This document shows positions 42,508-52,503 of a DNA stretch of 64,000 nucleotides, piece after piece. A model generated the notes under the pieces. It was not told the origin of the DNA. It did not search any database and saw only the letters and a program-made list of their open reading frames with translations. The DNA comes from SZUA-547 sp963669265 (GTDB lineage: Bacteria > Pseudomonadota > Alphaproteobacteria > Rhodobacterales > Rhodobacteraceae), in the NCBI GenBank assembly GCA_963669265.1, contig OY769916.1, positions 3,162,001-3,226,000 of the forward strand. Reading direction: 5' to 3'. The position numbers and the translations under genes were made by a program. How positions within the stretch are numbered: the first letter of the stretch is position 1; the number at the start of each line of letters is the position of its first letter.

Positions 42508-44822
42508 GATCCTTCGGGGTTTGTGGCGACGGATCGAAGCGCGCTCCAGATCGCGAGCGGCGTCAATGGCGGGACAATGTCCCTGACTCCCGTAGCGCGG
42601 AGCGCGTCCAACACCGCCAGAAAGACGGCTGGCACGGCCCCGACGGAGCCGGCTTCGCCGCAACCTTTGACCCCCAGCGGGTTTGTCTTGCACGGCGTCT
42701 CGTTCAGCCGAATGGCGAAATTCGGCACATCGCTGGCGCGCGGCATGGCGTAATCCATGAAAGAGCCTGTCAAAGGCTGGCCGCTTTCAGCGTCCCAGAT
42801 CGCGGCCTCGCTCAGAATCTGCCCCACGCCTTGCGCGACGCCGCCATGAACCTGCCCTTCCACCAGCAGCGGGTTCAGCACCACGCCAAAATCATCGACG
42901 ATCGAATAGGCGCGCAACCGGGTCTCTCCGGTGTCGGGGTCGATCTCCACCTCGGCGATATGACTCCCATTCGGAAACGTACTCTCGCGATCGGCGACCG
43001 CGCCGTCGCCCTGAAGCGCGCCCGCCTCGGTCGAGGCCGCGACTTCGAAGAGAGACGCGCTGCGGTCGGTGCCCATGATCCGGAAGCGCCCGCCGTCCGA
43101 TGGCGTGAATTCGATATCGGCTGGGGCGGCCTCCAATAGATCCGCCGCCGCCTCCCGGCCCTTCTCAGCCACATCCTCGGCCGCCATCAGAAACGTCCGT
43201 GTGGCCATGACCGCGGAGCGCGATCCGCCGGTGCCGCCGCCCACCGGCAATCCCTCGGAATCGCCCGGCGCCATCTCGATCGCGTCGATATCGACGCCCA
43301 GCCGCTCAGCGATCAGTTGCGCCCAGGCGGTTTCATGCCCTTGTCCGGTGGACTGTGTGCCGACGCTGGCCAGCACCGTTCCGTCGCCCCGCACGATGAT
43401 GCGCGCGTTTTCCACCGGTCCGCCGCCCGTGCGCTCCATGTAGTACACCGCGCCGAGGCCGCGCAGCATTCCGCGCGCCTCCGACTCCGCCCGCCGGGCG
43501 GCGAAACCGACGCGGTCAGCCAGCCTTGCCGCGTCATCCAGATTGCGGTGCGGATCCAGACTGTCGAACACCATGCCTCCGGGGGTGGAATGCGGCAGCA
43601 TGTCGGGCGTGACCAGATTGCGCCGCCGCAACTCGATCGGGTCGATCCCCATCTCGAACGCGGCCTGATCCATCAACCGCTCCGTCTGGAAGATCACCTC
43701 CGGCCGTCCGGCCCCGCGATAGGCGTCGGTGGGCGTGGTGTTGGTGAACACGCCCCGGATCTCGGCGTGAAAGCACGGCAGGGCGTACATGCCGCCGGTG
43801 ATCGGCGCGCTGAACACCGTGTGGACGCCCGCGCCAAGCGCAGAGTAATAGGCGCCGAGATTGGAGACGCCTCTGGATCGGATCGCCAGCAGGCGCCCCC
43901 CGGCGTCGAACGCGCCCTCCACATCCGAGACCAGATCGCGCCCTTGCGCATCCGCCAGAAAACTTTCGCCGCGCTCGCCGATCCAGAACACGGGCCGGCC
44001 TGTGTCCTTGGCCGCCAGCGCGCAGACTGCGTATTCGGGATGGGTGGCGAGCTTCATGCCGAACGCGCCGCCCACATCCGGCGTGCGCACCCGAACCCGC
44101 GCAGGCTCGACGCCCAGACTGGTGGCGATCTTGGCGCTCATGCCATGCGAACCCTGCGTGCCGACAAAGGCGTCCCAGCGCCCGGTCTTCGCAGCGTAGT
44201 CCACCAGAATCGCGCGCGGCTCCATCGAGGCGACGACGAGACGCTGGTTCACCACGCGCACGCGGCTGATATGGGCGGCCTCGGCGAAGGCCAAGTCCGT
44301 CGCCGCCTTGTCTCCGAACGCCCAGTCATAGGCGAGGTTGCCCGGCGCTTCGTCATGCAGCAGCGGCGCGCCCGGCGAGAGGGCCGTCGAGGCGTCGATG
44401 ACGGGCGACTGCTCCTCGATCTCAAGCGTGATCGCTTCCGCCGCGTCCTTTGCGGCCGAAGCCGTCTCGGCGAATACGACCGCCACCGGCTGGCCGACGA
44501 AACGCACCCGGTCCGTCGCCAGATGCGGCATGGTCACCGGTGCAGGCGCCCCGCCATCCGTCAGGGTCAGCGGAATCGCGTTCCCCAGCGGCGTCAGGCG
44601 CTCGGCGACATCCCCGCCCGCATAGACGCAGGCGACGCCGGGCGCTTCCCGCGCGTCCGAGACGTCGAGGGATGTAATCCGGCCATGCGCGACGGGAGAT
44701 CGCAGAAAACAGGCGTGAAGCGGGTCCATTCCAATTGCGATATCCGCGATATAGCGGCCCTCGCCCTTCAGGAATCGCGGGTCTTCCCTGCGTCTGACCG
44801 GCTGTCCCACGCCGAATTTCAT
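42504..44822 (-). CDS. Molybdenum hydroxylase large subunit (xanthine dehydrogenase/CO-dehydrogenase family)
   Basis: 772 residues. The molybdopterin-binding large subunit of aldehyde or xanthine oxidoreductases: an N-terminal GVGQPVRRREDPRFLKGEGR, then FVGQPVAVVFAE, the cofactor-site GGAFGMK and AYRGAGRPEVIF, TGQGHETAWAQ, and the catalytic Glu in GVKGCGEAGSVG. The AYRGAGRPE form differs from the AYRCSFR of true CO dehydrogenase, so it is an aldehyde-type or unknown-substrate enzyme. The iron-sulphur and FAD subunits are not next to it here, which is unusual. The SDR gene lies 24 bases upstream in the same direction. Confidence 0.9.
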   Translation of the reverse strand: MKFGVGQPVRRREDPRFLKGEGRYIADIAIGMDPLHACFLRSPVAHGRITSLDVSDAREAPGVACVYAGGDVAERLTPLGNAIPLTLTDGGAPAPVTMPHLATDRVRFVGQPVAVVFAETASAAKDAAEAITLEIEEQSPVIDASTALSPGAPLLHDEAPGNLAYDWAFGDKAATDLAFAEAAHISRVRVVNQRLVVASMEPRAILVDYAAKTGRWDAFVGTQGSHGMSAKIATSLGVEPARVRVRTPDVGGAFGMKLATHPEYAVCALAAKDTGRPVFWIGERGESFLADAQGRDLVSDVEGAFDAGGRLLAIRSRGVSNLGAYYSALGAGVHTVFSAPITGGMYALPCFHAEIRGVFTNTTPTDAYRGAGRPEVIFQTERLMDQAAFEMGIDPIELRRRNLVTPDMLPHSTPGGMVFDSLDPHRNLDDAARLADRVGFAARRAESEARGMLRGLGAVYYMERTGGGPVENARIIVRGDGTVLASVGTQSTGQGHETAWAQLIAERLGVDIDAIEMAPGDSEGLPVGGGTGGSRSAVMATRTFLMAAEDVAEKGREAAADLLEAAPADIEFTPSDGGRFRIMGTDRSASLFEVAASTEAGALQGDGAVADRESTFPNGSHIAEVEIDPDTGETRLRAYSIVDDFGVVLNPLLVEGQVHGGVAQGVGQILSEAAIWDAESGQPLTGSFMDYAMPRASDVPNFAIRLNETPCKTNPLGVKGCGEAGSVGAVPAVFLAVLDALRATGVRDIVPPLTPLAIWSALRSVATNPEGS

Positions 44823-44846
44823 CGCCGCCTCCCGCGCCCAAAGAGA

Positions 44847-45527
44847 TCAGAAGGCAATCGGCGTTCCCTGATAGGTCTCGAAGACGCCTGTAGTCTCAGG
44901 GCCCAACGCGTCGAACCGGGCGAGCAATCCTGTGGCGGATTCCTCGATCGAGAGGTCAGCGCCGCCGCCGCCCATATCGGTGCGCACCCAGCCGGGGTGA
45001 TAGGCGCCGACCGCGATCCCCTGCTCGCCCAGCGCGGTGGCCAGATTGCGGGCGACATTTGTGGCGCCGGCTTTCGAGGCGCGATACGGGTAGGCGTTTC
45101 CCTCCGCCTTCTTGTTGGAGCCCATGTCGGAGGAGAGGATCGCGATCTTTCCCGACTCGGACCGCTGCAGAACCGGCAGGAACGACCGGACGGCGAAGAA
45201 CGGTCCGGCGACATTGGTCATCAGCACGGTTTGCCAGGCCCAGCGGTCATGCGCCGGGTCGTCGAGGCCTCCATAGGCGTTCAGAACCCCTGCATTGCAG
45301 ATCAGCAGATCGATCGCGCCATCGATCTCGGCGGCGGCGGCGTCCAGCGAGTCGGGTTCGGTTGCATCAGCCGTCAACGCAATTGCGGCGCCCGCCTGTA
45401 GCGGCGTGTTCTGGTCGCTGTCCCGCCGGACGGTGGCGATCACCCGGTCCCCGCGCGCGGCGGCTTGCCGAACAAGTTCAAGGCCGATGCCTCGGCTGGC
45501 GCCGATGACGGCTGTGGTTTGCGGCAT
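44847..45527 (-). CDS. SDR family NAD(P)-dependent oxidoreductase
   Basis: 226 residues, Rossmann-fold short-chain dehydrogenase. The cofactor motif GASRGIG is at residues 9-15, NAG at 78-80, and the catalytic Tyr-x3-Lys is Y148-x3-K152 with Ser132/133. The sequence resembles the C-factor-like subgroup of SDRs. Substrate unknown. It lies 24 bases upstream of the molybdenum hydroxylase subunit gene, so they may be one transcript. Confidence 0.9.
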   Translation of the reverse strand: MPQTTAVIGASRGIGLELVRQAAARGDRVIATVRRDSDQNTPLQAGAAIALTADATEPDSLDAAAAEIDGAIDLLICNAGVLNAYGGLDDPAHDRWAWQTVLMTNVAGPFFAVRSFLPVLQRSESGKIAILSSDMGSNKKAEGNAYPYRASKAGATNVARNLATALGEQGIAVGAYHPGWVRTDMGGGGADLSIEESATGLLARFDALGPETTGVFETYQGTPIAF

Positions 45528-45687
45528 GTTTCCCTCCTGATCCGTTTTTTGGTTTTGTCCAGCTTAGCCGTTTGCGGGCGCGGGTCACGCGCGAAGACGC
45601 CACAGCCCCAAAGTCGCCGGGAAGGATCGCGCGAGGCGCAAGGAATTGGTGCACTGCACCACATTCCCCGCTAGGCTACCGATTCAG

Positions 45688-46548
45688 ATGTTGGATTTCG
45701 CACGCACGTCAAGTCTGGGCCACAGCGCCAAACCCGCCCAACCCCGCGCGGAGGGCGAGGCGCTTGTGTCCGCCCGGTTGCGGGACGGGGCCTCGCGCCT
45801 CGGCGCGCTTCGCCAGCGCGGCTCGGCCAAGCTGCGCCTGCCACGCCAGCGCCCGGACGCCCCGGTCGAGGCGGTGTTTCTGAACACGGCGGGCGGGATC
45901 ACCGGCGGCGACCGATTTTCCTTTGGCGCGGAGACGGAGCCGGGCGCCCGCCTGATCGCGACGACCCAGGCGGCGGAGCGGCTCTATCGGGCGCAGCCGG
46001 GCGAGATCGGCCGCATGGACGCGCGGCTTTCGGTCGGACCGGACGCGCGGCTGGACTGGCTGCCGCAGGAGACCATCGTCTTTGACGGCGCGGCGCTTGA
46101 GCGGCGGCTGGAGGCCGATATCGCCCCAACGGGGGCCATCCTCGCGGTCGAAAGCTGGATCTTCGGACGCCTCGCGATGGGCGAGGTCGTCAAGGACGCG
46201 CATCTCACGGATCACTGGTGCATTCGCCGGGGCGGAGAGCTGATCTTCGCCGAGACGCTGCGCCTCAGCGGCCCGGTGGCGGAGATTCTCGATCGTCCGG
46301 CGGTTCTGGCCGGCGGCCGGGCGATGGCCACCGTTCTCTACGTCGCGCCGGAGGCCGAAAGCTGTATCGACGACGTCCGCGCGCGCTTCGCCGATGCGCC
46401 AGAATCGGTCACCGCCGGCGCCAGCGCCTGGAACGGGCTGCTGACCGCGCGGATCGCCGCGCCGGACGGCATGGCCCTGCGCGCGGCGCTGATCCCCGTG
46501 CTCACCGAATTGCTGGACGCGCCCCTGCCGCGCGTCTGGTCGATCTGA
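45688..46548 (+). CDS. ureD: Urease accessory protein UreD
   Basis: 286 residues from ATG 45688 (MLDFARTSS); an upstream in-frame TTG at 45646 is less likely. Family hallmarks: RGSAKLRLPRQ near the start, then VFLNTAGGITGGDRFSF, and GAALERRLEADI. UreD scaffolds apo-urease assembly with UreF and UreG. First gene of the urease region, 34 bases ahead of ureA, divergent from the SDR gene (160 bases of shared promoter space). No regulator gene is next to it. Confidence 0.93.
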   Translation: MLDFARTSSLGHSAKPAQPRAEGEALVSARLRDGASRLGALRQRGSAKLRLPRQRPDAPVEAVFLNTAGGITGGDRFSFGAETEPGARLIATTQAAERLYRAQPGEIGRMDARLSVGPDARLDWLPQETIVFDGAALERRLEADIAPTGAILAVESWIFGRLAMGEVVKDAHLTDHWCIRRGGELIFAETLRLSGPVAEILDRPAVLAGGRAMATVLYVAPEAESCIDDVRARFADAPESVTAGASAWNGLLTARIAAPDGMALRAALIPVLTELLDAPLPRVWSI

Positions 46549-46581
46549 CCCAATGGACACCAACTGACGGAGACGACACCC

Positions 46582-46884
46582 GTGATCCTGACCCCCCGCG
46601 AAAAGGACAAGCTGCTGGTCGCCATGGCCGCCGAGATCGCCCGCAAGCGCCTCGCGCGCGGCGTCAAGCTGAACCACCCCGAAGCCATCGCCCTGATCAG
46701 CGACTTTGTCGTTGAGGGCGCGCGCGACGGCCGTTCGGTCGCCGACCTGATGGAGGCCGGCGCCGCCGTCGTCACCCGCGAACAATGTATGGAGGGCGTG
46801 CCTGAGATGATCCACGACGTGCAGGTCGAGGCGACATTTCCCGACGGCACCAAGCTGGTCACGGTGCACGCGCCGATCAGATGA
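46582..46884 (+). CDS. ureA: Urease subunit gamma
   Basis: 100 residues, exactly the UreA length: MILTPREKDKLLVAMAAEIA, KLNHPEAIALISDFVVEGAR, and MEAGAAVVTREQCMEGVPEM are all family signatures. With UreB and UreC it forms the nickel enzyme that splits urea to ammonia and carbamate. Its last four bases overlap the start of an unusual membrane-protein gene, not ureB. Confidence 0.97.
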   Translation: MILTPREKDKLLVAMAAEIARKRLARGVKLNHPEAIALISDFVVEGARDGRSVADLMEAGAAVVTREQCMEGVPEMIHDVQVEATFPDGTKLVTVHAPIR

Positions 46885-47345
46885 CCGAGCTGACCCACAA
46901 TGATCGAGAGGTGCTTCTGCGCGAATACGACCTTCTGCGCGGACAGCAGATGGACTATTATCGCAGTATTCTCGCGACCGAGCGTTTGGCCGTCGCAGGC
47001 GCGGCCGCGGTGATCGCCTTTCTCTACACGAAACTACCGAATTTCGCCCTGGGTCAGTCAGAGATCATCAGCGCGGTGCCGGCCGCGATCATCATGCTGG
47101 CCGGGCTGCGCTGTCTCTCAATCTACATCGTGATGAAAAAAGTCAGTAAGTACTTAGAACGATGCGAGGCCGCGTTACTGGACGCCGACGCGTTTGGCTT
47201 TCAGCGGTCATTCACGAAGCCTTCTGCGTTACCGATGCGGGTGATCGAGGTCACGACCACGTTGTTCTGGACCGTCGCCACCATCGCCTGCATTTATTTC
47301 TGGACCGTCTACGAGCCTGTCGCCGCGATTCCGGCGGGCGAATAA
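46881..47345 (+). CDS. Small membrane protein inside the urease operon (A)
   Basis: 154 residues, coupled to ureA by an ATGA overlap. The N-terminal ~35 residues form an amphipathic helix with EYDLLRGQQ; helices follow at about 33-51 and 65-85, then a charged stretch KKVSKYLERCEAALLDADAF, and a last helix at ~122-143. It shares an E-Y-x2-L-R-x2-Q start and a YLxRxExA stretch with the next gene, so the two are diverged relatives. The function is unknown. Its position suggests a job in urea uptake, ammonia export or nickel handling, but nothing in the sequence shows this. Similar EYxxLR-type membrane proteins are widespread and uncharacterised. Confidence 0.75.
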   Translation: MTELTHNDREVLLREYDLLRGQQMDYYRSILATERLAVAGAAAVIAFLYTKLPNFALGQSEIISAVPAAIIMLAGLRCLSIYIVMKKVSKYLERCEAALLDADAFGFQRSFTKPSALPMRVIEVTTTLFWTVATIACIYFWTVYEPVAAIPAGE

Positions 47346-47363
47346 CGGAGACGCATATGAGCC

Positions 47364-48053
47364 ATGACGCAAGCTGAGACCGAGACCAAATTCCTGTTGC
47401 ATGAGGATGCGCGCGACTTCGCGCAGGAGGAGTACAAGTCCCTTCGCGAAGAACAGTTGATGCGCGTGAAGGAAATGGACGTGCTGCTGTTCCGGACAAT
47501 CGGCGTCTGCACGGTCATTTACTCGCTCACCTTTGTCGACCTCTCCGCGGTGCTGGAGGCCCAGGGAGAGCAGGGCCCGGATATCGATGGCCGGATCCTG
47601 CGCTATCTGGTGTTTATTCCGGTCGTGGTGATCGCGCTGGCCTGGGCCGACTATTGGCGGCGGCTGTTCACGCTGATCCTCTGCGGGCAGTATCTGGCGC
47701 GGCTGGAGACGGCGATCTACGCGCCGGACTCAAAGCATGTCCATCAGTTGATCTCCGAGAAGACGGAGACGCCGCCCTCGTTCTGGGATGTGTTCAAGAG
47801 AGCGCCCGAACTCGATGGCGCCAGGGAGGCCGAGATCAACGCCACGCTGGGCTACGACGTCTTCTATATCTCGAAGCACCGTTTCGCCCGCGCAGGACAG
47901 GTGCGCCACGGCATCTGGTGCCTGATGCTGCTCGGCTCGATCGGGCTGGTCTGGGTCCAGTTCTGTGTTTTGGCGCCGGACCAGACGCCGCCGCAATCGA
48001 TTGCCAGCATTGAATCAACTGAAGAACAGAAACAGACGGAGACCCCCCAATGA
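47364..48053 (+). CDS. Small membrane protein inside the urease operon (B)
   Basis: 229 residues, a diverged relative of the preceding protein: EEYKSLREEQ at residues ~22-31, helices at about 42-60 and 80-98, QYLARLETAIY near residue 116, and a last helix at ~188-206. It carries an extra ~70-residue soluble part between them and a Gln/Thr/Glu-rich tail. Start at ATG 47364; a better-spaced ATG at 47357 (after GGAG) begins only a six-codon frame that overlaps it. The gene ends overlapping ureB by four bases. Function unknown. Confidence 0.72.
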   Translation: MTQAETETKFLLHEDARDFAQEEYKSLREEQLMRVKEMDVLLFRTIGVCTVIYSLTFVDLSAVLEAQGEQGPDIDGRILRYLVFIPVVVIALAWADYWRRLFTLILCGQYLARLETAIYAPDSKHVHQLISEKTETPPSFWDVFKRAPELDGAREAEINATLGYDVFYISKHRFARAGQVRHGIWCLMLLGSIGLVWVQFCVLAPDQTPPQSIASIESTEEQKQTETPQ

Positions 48054-48355
48054 TCCCCGGAGAAGTCATCACCGCCGAGGGTGAGATCGCCCTGAACGCG
48101 GGCCGAGAAGCGATCACGCTCATCATCGCCAACACCGGCGACCGGCCGGTGCAGGTGGGCAGTCATTATCATTTCGCCGAAACCAACGCGGCGCTGGAGT
48201 TCGATCGGGAGGCCGCCCATGGCCGCCGTCTCGACATCCCTGCCGGGACCGCCGTGCGGTTCGAGCCGGGCCAGAGCCGAGAGGTCACGCTGATCCCTTA
48301 CGCGGGCGAACGCCGGGTGTTCGGCTTTAACCAGAAGGTGATGGGTACGTTGTGA
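48050..48355 (+). CDS. ureB: Urease subunit beta
   Basis: 101 residues, normal UreB length: MIPGEVITAEGEIALNAGRE and NTGDRPVQVGSHYHFAETN are diagnostic, and the C-terminal GERRVFGFNQKVMG is present. It starts within the end of membrane protein B (ATGA) and its stop overlaps the GTG of the next gene. It is the small structural partner of UreC. Confidence 0.97.
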   Translation: MIPGEVITAEGEIALNAGREAITLIIANTGDRPVQVGSHYHFAETNAALEFDREAAHGRRLDIPAGTAVRFEPGQSREVTLIPYAGERRVFGFNQKVMGTL

Positions 48356-48672
48356 GCGTCTCTAAGGAGCATTGTTGCAAGGAGATGCAACACCATGCCG
48401 AAGAGAAATGCGATGAGCATCCTGATCGCTTCGAATGCGTGGATTTACTGATCCATTACTCGCCGAAATTCGACCTCTACGGGATCATGATTCACGACGG
48501 GGGATCGGCGGTAATCGTCATCAAATATTGTCCTTGGTGCGGAGCAAAGTTGCGGGATCTTTCGGAGCAGTATTTCGACATTTTGGACGCTCTAGGCTTC
48601 GAAAAATATGACGACCCAAGGATTCCTCCTGAGTTCGAATCTGCAAAATGGTGGATCGAAAGGAAGCTCTGA
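48352..48672 (+). CDS. Small cysteine-rich protein (resembles DUF6980)
   Basis: 106 residues from GTG 48352, overlapping the ureB stop by four bases. The order HCCKEM, a YSPKFDLYGIMIHDGG core, then IVIKYCPWCGAKL recalls the small DUF6980-type proteins with a zinc-ribbon-like CC...CPWCG pair. Composition is AT-richer than the urease genes. It ends overlapping the GFA gene (TGATG). No role is known; it is a non-urease passenger of the operon. Confidence 0.65.
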   Translation: MSVSKEHCCKEMQHHAEEKCDEHPDRFECVDLLIHYSPKFDLYGIMIHDGGSAVIVIKYCPWCGAKLRDLSEQYFDILDALGFEKYDDPRIPPEFESAKWWIERKL

Positions 48673-49163
48673 TGCCCCTGACCTTAAATGGCTCCTGCCA
48701 TTGCGGCGCGGTGGCGTTCTCGGCAGAGAGCAACGCGCCTTACCCCTATCAGCTCTGCTATTGCTCGGTCTGCCGCAAGGCCGGAACGGCGGGTTACGCC
48801 ATCAACCTTCTGGCGCAGGCGAATTCGCTGAAAGTGGACGGCGAGGAGCATGTCCGGGTCTATCGCGCGGTCATCGACACGCCGCCCTATAACGGCGCCG
48901 AGGGCGGTTGCCGCCGCAATTTCTGTGGGCGCTGCGGCGCGATGCTTTGGATCTACGACCCGAAATGGCCGGATTTGCTGCACCCGTTCGCCTCCGCCAT
49001 CGACACCGATCTGCCGGAACCGCCAGAGCGGGTGCACCTGATGCTCGGCTCAAAGGCGGGTTGGGTGCGGACGGACATCCAACCCGGCGATCAGAGCTTT
49101 GACGAATATCCCGAGCAATCCATCGAAGACTGGCACAAATCCCGCGGGCTCTGGATCGAGTGA
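48672..49163 (+). CDS. GFA (glutathione-dependent formaldehyde-activating-like) family protein
   Basis: 163 residues from ATG 48672, overlapping the previous stop by one base. The family's zinc cysteines occur as GSCHCGAVAF, then CYCSVCRK, then FCGRCGAMLW, which is the GFA fold. Such proteins bind zinc; a formaldehyde role is not established for most of them. It is the last gene of the left urease transcript, 15 bases before the stop of the convergent cytochrome c gene. Confidence 0.88.
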   Translation: MPLTLNGSCHCGAVAFSAESNAPYPYQLCYCSVCRKAGTAGYAINLLAQANSLKVDGEEHVRVYRAVIDTPPYNGAEGGCRRNFCGRCGAMLWIYDPKWPDLLHPFASAIDTDLPEPPERVHLMLGSKAGWVRTDIQPGDQSFDEYPEQSIEDWHKSRGLWIE

Positions 49164-49178
49164 CCGCCCCAACGGCCC

Positions 49179-50015
49179 CTAGTTCGGGGGCAATGTCCTG
49201 AGGTATTTGACGATCGCATGCGCATCCCGGTCCAACATGTCCCGATAGAGATGATAGGCCATCGGCGGCGCCATCCGCCCGCCGTCCGGACGCGTCCCCG
49301 TGCGGATCATCGCCACCACCTCCTCGTCGCTCCAGCGCGCGAGCGCGGTCAGACTGGGGGTCAGATTCGCCGAGACGGAGACGCCCCAAGGGCCGGTGAA
49401 ATCGCGCCCGCCCGCGCCGAGTTGGTTCTCGACGTCCAGTCGCCCTTTGACGATCGGCGTGTGGCAATCGAGGCAATGCGCCAGCGGTCCAGCGAGATAG
49501 GCGCCGTATTCCTCGGTGTTCCCCTCGGGAACCTCCGCCACCCTACCGACCGGCGGGCCGTAGCTGGGCGGCAGCGGGATCCGGTATTCGGACTCCGGCA
49601 GGGGTTCAGGCGCGACCGACGGGACGGTGCGCAGATAGGCGATCAGGTCCGCCAGATCCCGGTCGGAGATCTGCCGGTACCACTCGAACGGCATCGGCGG
49701 ACGGATCAGGCTGCCATCGGGCCGCACGCCGTCGCGAATGGCGCGGCCAAGCTCCGCGTCGGTCCAATCGCCGATGGCGGCGGGGGTGATGTTCGGCGTA
49801 TGCACGGTGAACGCCCGGTCCTCGATCACCAGACCGCCCGCCAGATCCTTGCCCGGGATCGGCCCCTCGGGCCCCTGCGGCGTATGGCAATTGCCACAGG
49901 CCGCCACGGCGTTGAAGAGATATTCGCCCCGCTCGACATCCGGCTCGGCCAACGCCGCGCCGCTGATGGATATGCTGAAGATCGCCGCCGCCAGGGCGCG
50001 AGTGACTATGGCCAT
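49179..50015 (-). CDS. Exported di-haem cytochrome c
   Basis: 278 residues from ATG 50015, supported by GGGGGGAG upstream. A signal peptide ends near ALAEP (residue 23). Two haem motifs, CGNCH (residues 40-44) and CLDCH (181-185), lie in two similar cytochrome modules with RPPMPFEWYRQISDRDLADL and APPMAYHLYRDMLDRD, each holding a Met-containing loop. This architecture is that of cytochrome subunits of alcohol or sorbitol-type dehydrogenases. No dehydrogenase gene is near. It lies between the two halves of the urease region, on the opposite strand. Confidence 0.9.
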   Translation of the reverse strand: MAIVTRALAAAIFSISISGAALAEPDVERGEYLFNAVAACGNCHTPQGPEGPIPGKDLAGGLVIEDRAFTVHTPNITPAAIGDWTDAELGRAIRDGVRPDGSLIRPPMPFEWYRQISDRDLADLIAYLRTVPSVAPEPLPESEYRIPLPPSYGPPVGRVAEVPEGNTEEYGAYLAGPLAHCLDCHTPIVKGRLDVENQLGAGGRDFTGPWGVSVSANLTPSLTALARWSDEEVVAMIRTGTRPDGGRMAPPMAYHLYRDMLDRDAHAIVKYLRTLPPN

Positions 50016-50133
50016 GATGAACTCCCCCCATTGGGTCGCGTTGCCGACCCGTTCCATATTAAGCCTTGCCGCACCCACCCGCTGTCAAGCGACGTAATGA
50101 CCGTTCCCGACTCTCCAAAAGGATGATCCCCCG

Positions 50134-51843
<1,710 letters not shown>

Positions 51844-51858
51844 GAGGGTGATGCGGTA

Positions 51859-52500
51859 ATGCGTGCGGAATTTAGAGCATCAACGAAACGCTCGCTTGCC
51901 GAACGAGCGGGGCATCATTGTTCAAATCCCGATTGCAGACGTAGCACTGTTGGACCTGACGCAGATGAGGGAACAGCAAATATTGGTGTTGCGGCGCATA
52001 TTACGGCGGCATCCGTAGGCGGACCACGATTTGACCCGACGATTAGTGAGGAAGAACGTTGCGCCTACAAAAACGGTATTTGGCTGTGCCAATCGTGCTC
52101 ACGTTTAGTGGATTCCGATGAATCCGGCCATTCAGTCGAACTGTTGCATAGTTGGAAGCAAACAGCCGTGGCAATTGCTTCTCTGGAATTGCGCGGCTTT
52201 GAAGTTCGTCGTGCTCGCGGGTTCAAGAAAATGGAGCAGAAAATTCCAGAGCTTGTCGCTGAGATGCGAGAGGACCTCAAAAACGATCCCTTCGTTCGAG
52301 AATTCATCGCGTTCAAGAAGGCGTTGCTCTGGGGTGGAGGCGAAACGCCACTCTTCATGTACTACCACGATGATCACGATCATTTGCTGGCAAAGCTAAA
52401 AATAATGGAAAACTACGGTGCCATCTGTAACTCCAGCATTAATGATGTCCCAAGATTCACGTTTTCAGAGGAATTCGTTGAATACCTTCAGGAAGGCTGA
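51859..52500 (+). CDS. HNH-nuclease-like protein inside the urease operon
   Basis: 213 residues. The N-terminal ~100 residues carry an HNH-type zinc cluster: C21 and C26 (CSNPDC), H47 in GVAAHITA, and C77/C80 in CQSC. The AAHI...NGIWLCQSC order is that of HNH domains often fused or linked to phage-defence proteins. The C-terminal ~110 residues are helical and unrecognised. Composition is clearly less GC-rich than ureC and the GST gene on either side, which suggests insertion from elsewhere. It starts 15 bases after the ureC stop and ends three bases before the GST gene. No link to urease chemistry is evident. Confidence 0.75.
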   Translation: MRAEFRASTKRSLAERAGHHCSNPDCRRSTVGPDADEGTANIGVAAHITAASVGGPRFDPTISEEERCAYKNGIWLCQSCSRLVDSDESGHSVELLHSWKQTAVAIASLELRGFEVRRARGFKKMEQKIPELVAEMREDLKNDPFVREFIAFKKALLWGGGETPLFMYYHDDHDHLLAKLKIMENYGAICNSSINDVPRFTFSEEFVEYLQEG

Positions 52501-52503
52501 CTA

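Noticed and set aside
43317..45401. Plus-strand open frame (694 codons) opposite the molybdenum hydroxylase and SDR
   Set aside because: It spans two real minus-strand genes and the gap between them, which a real gene would not do.
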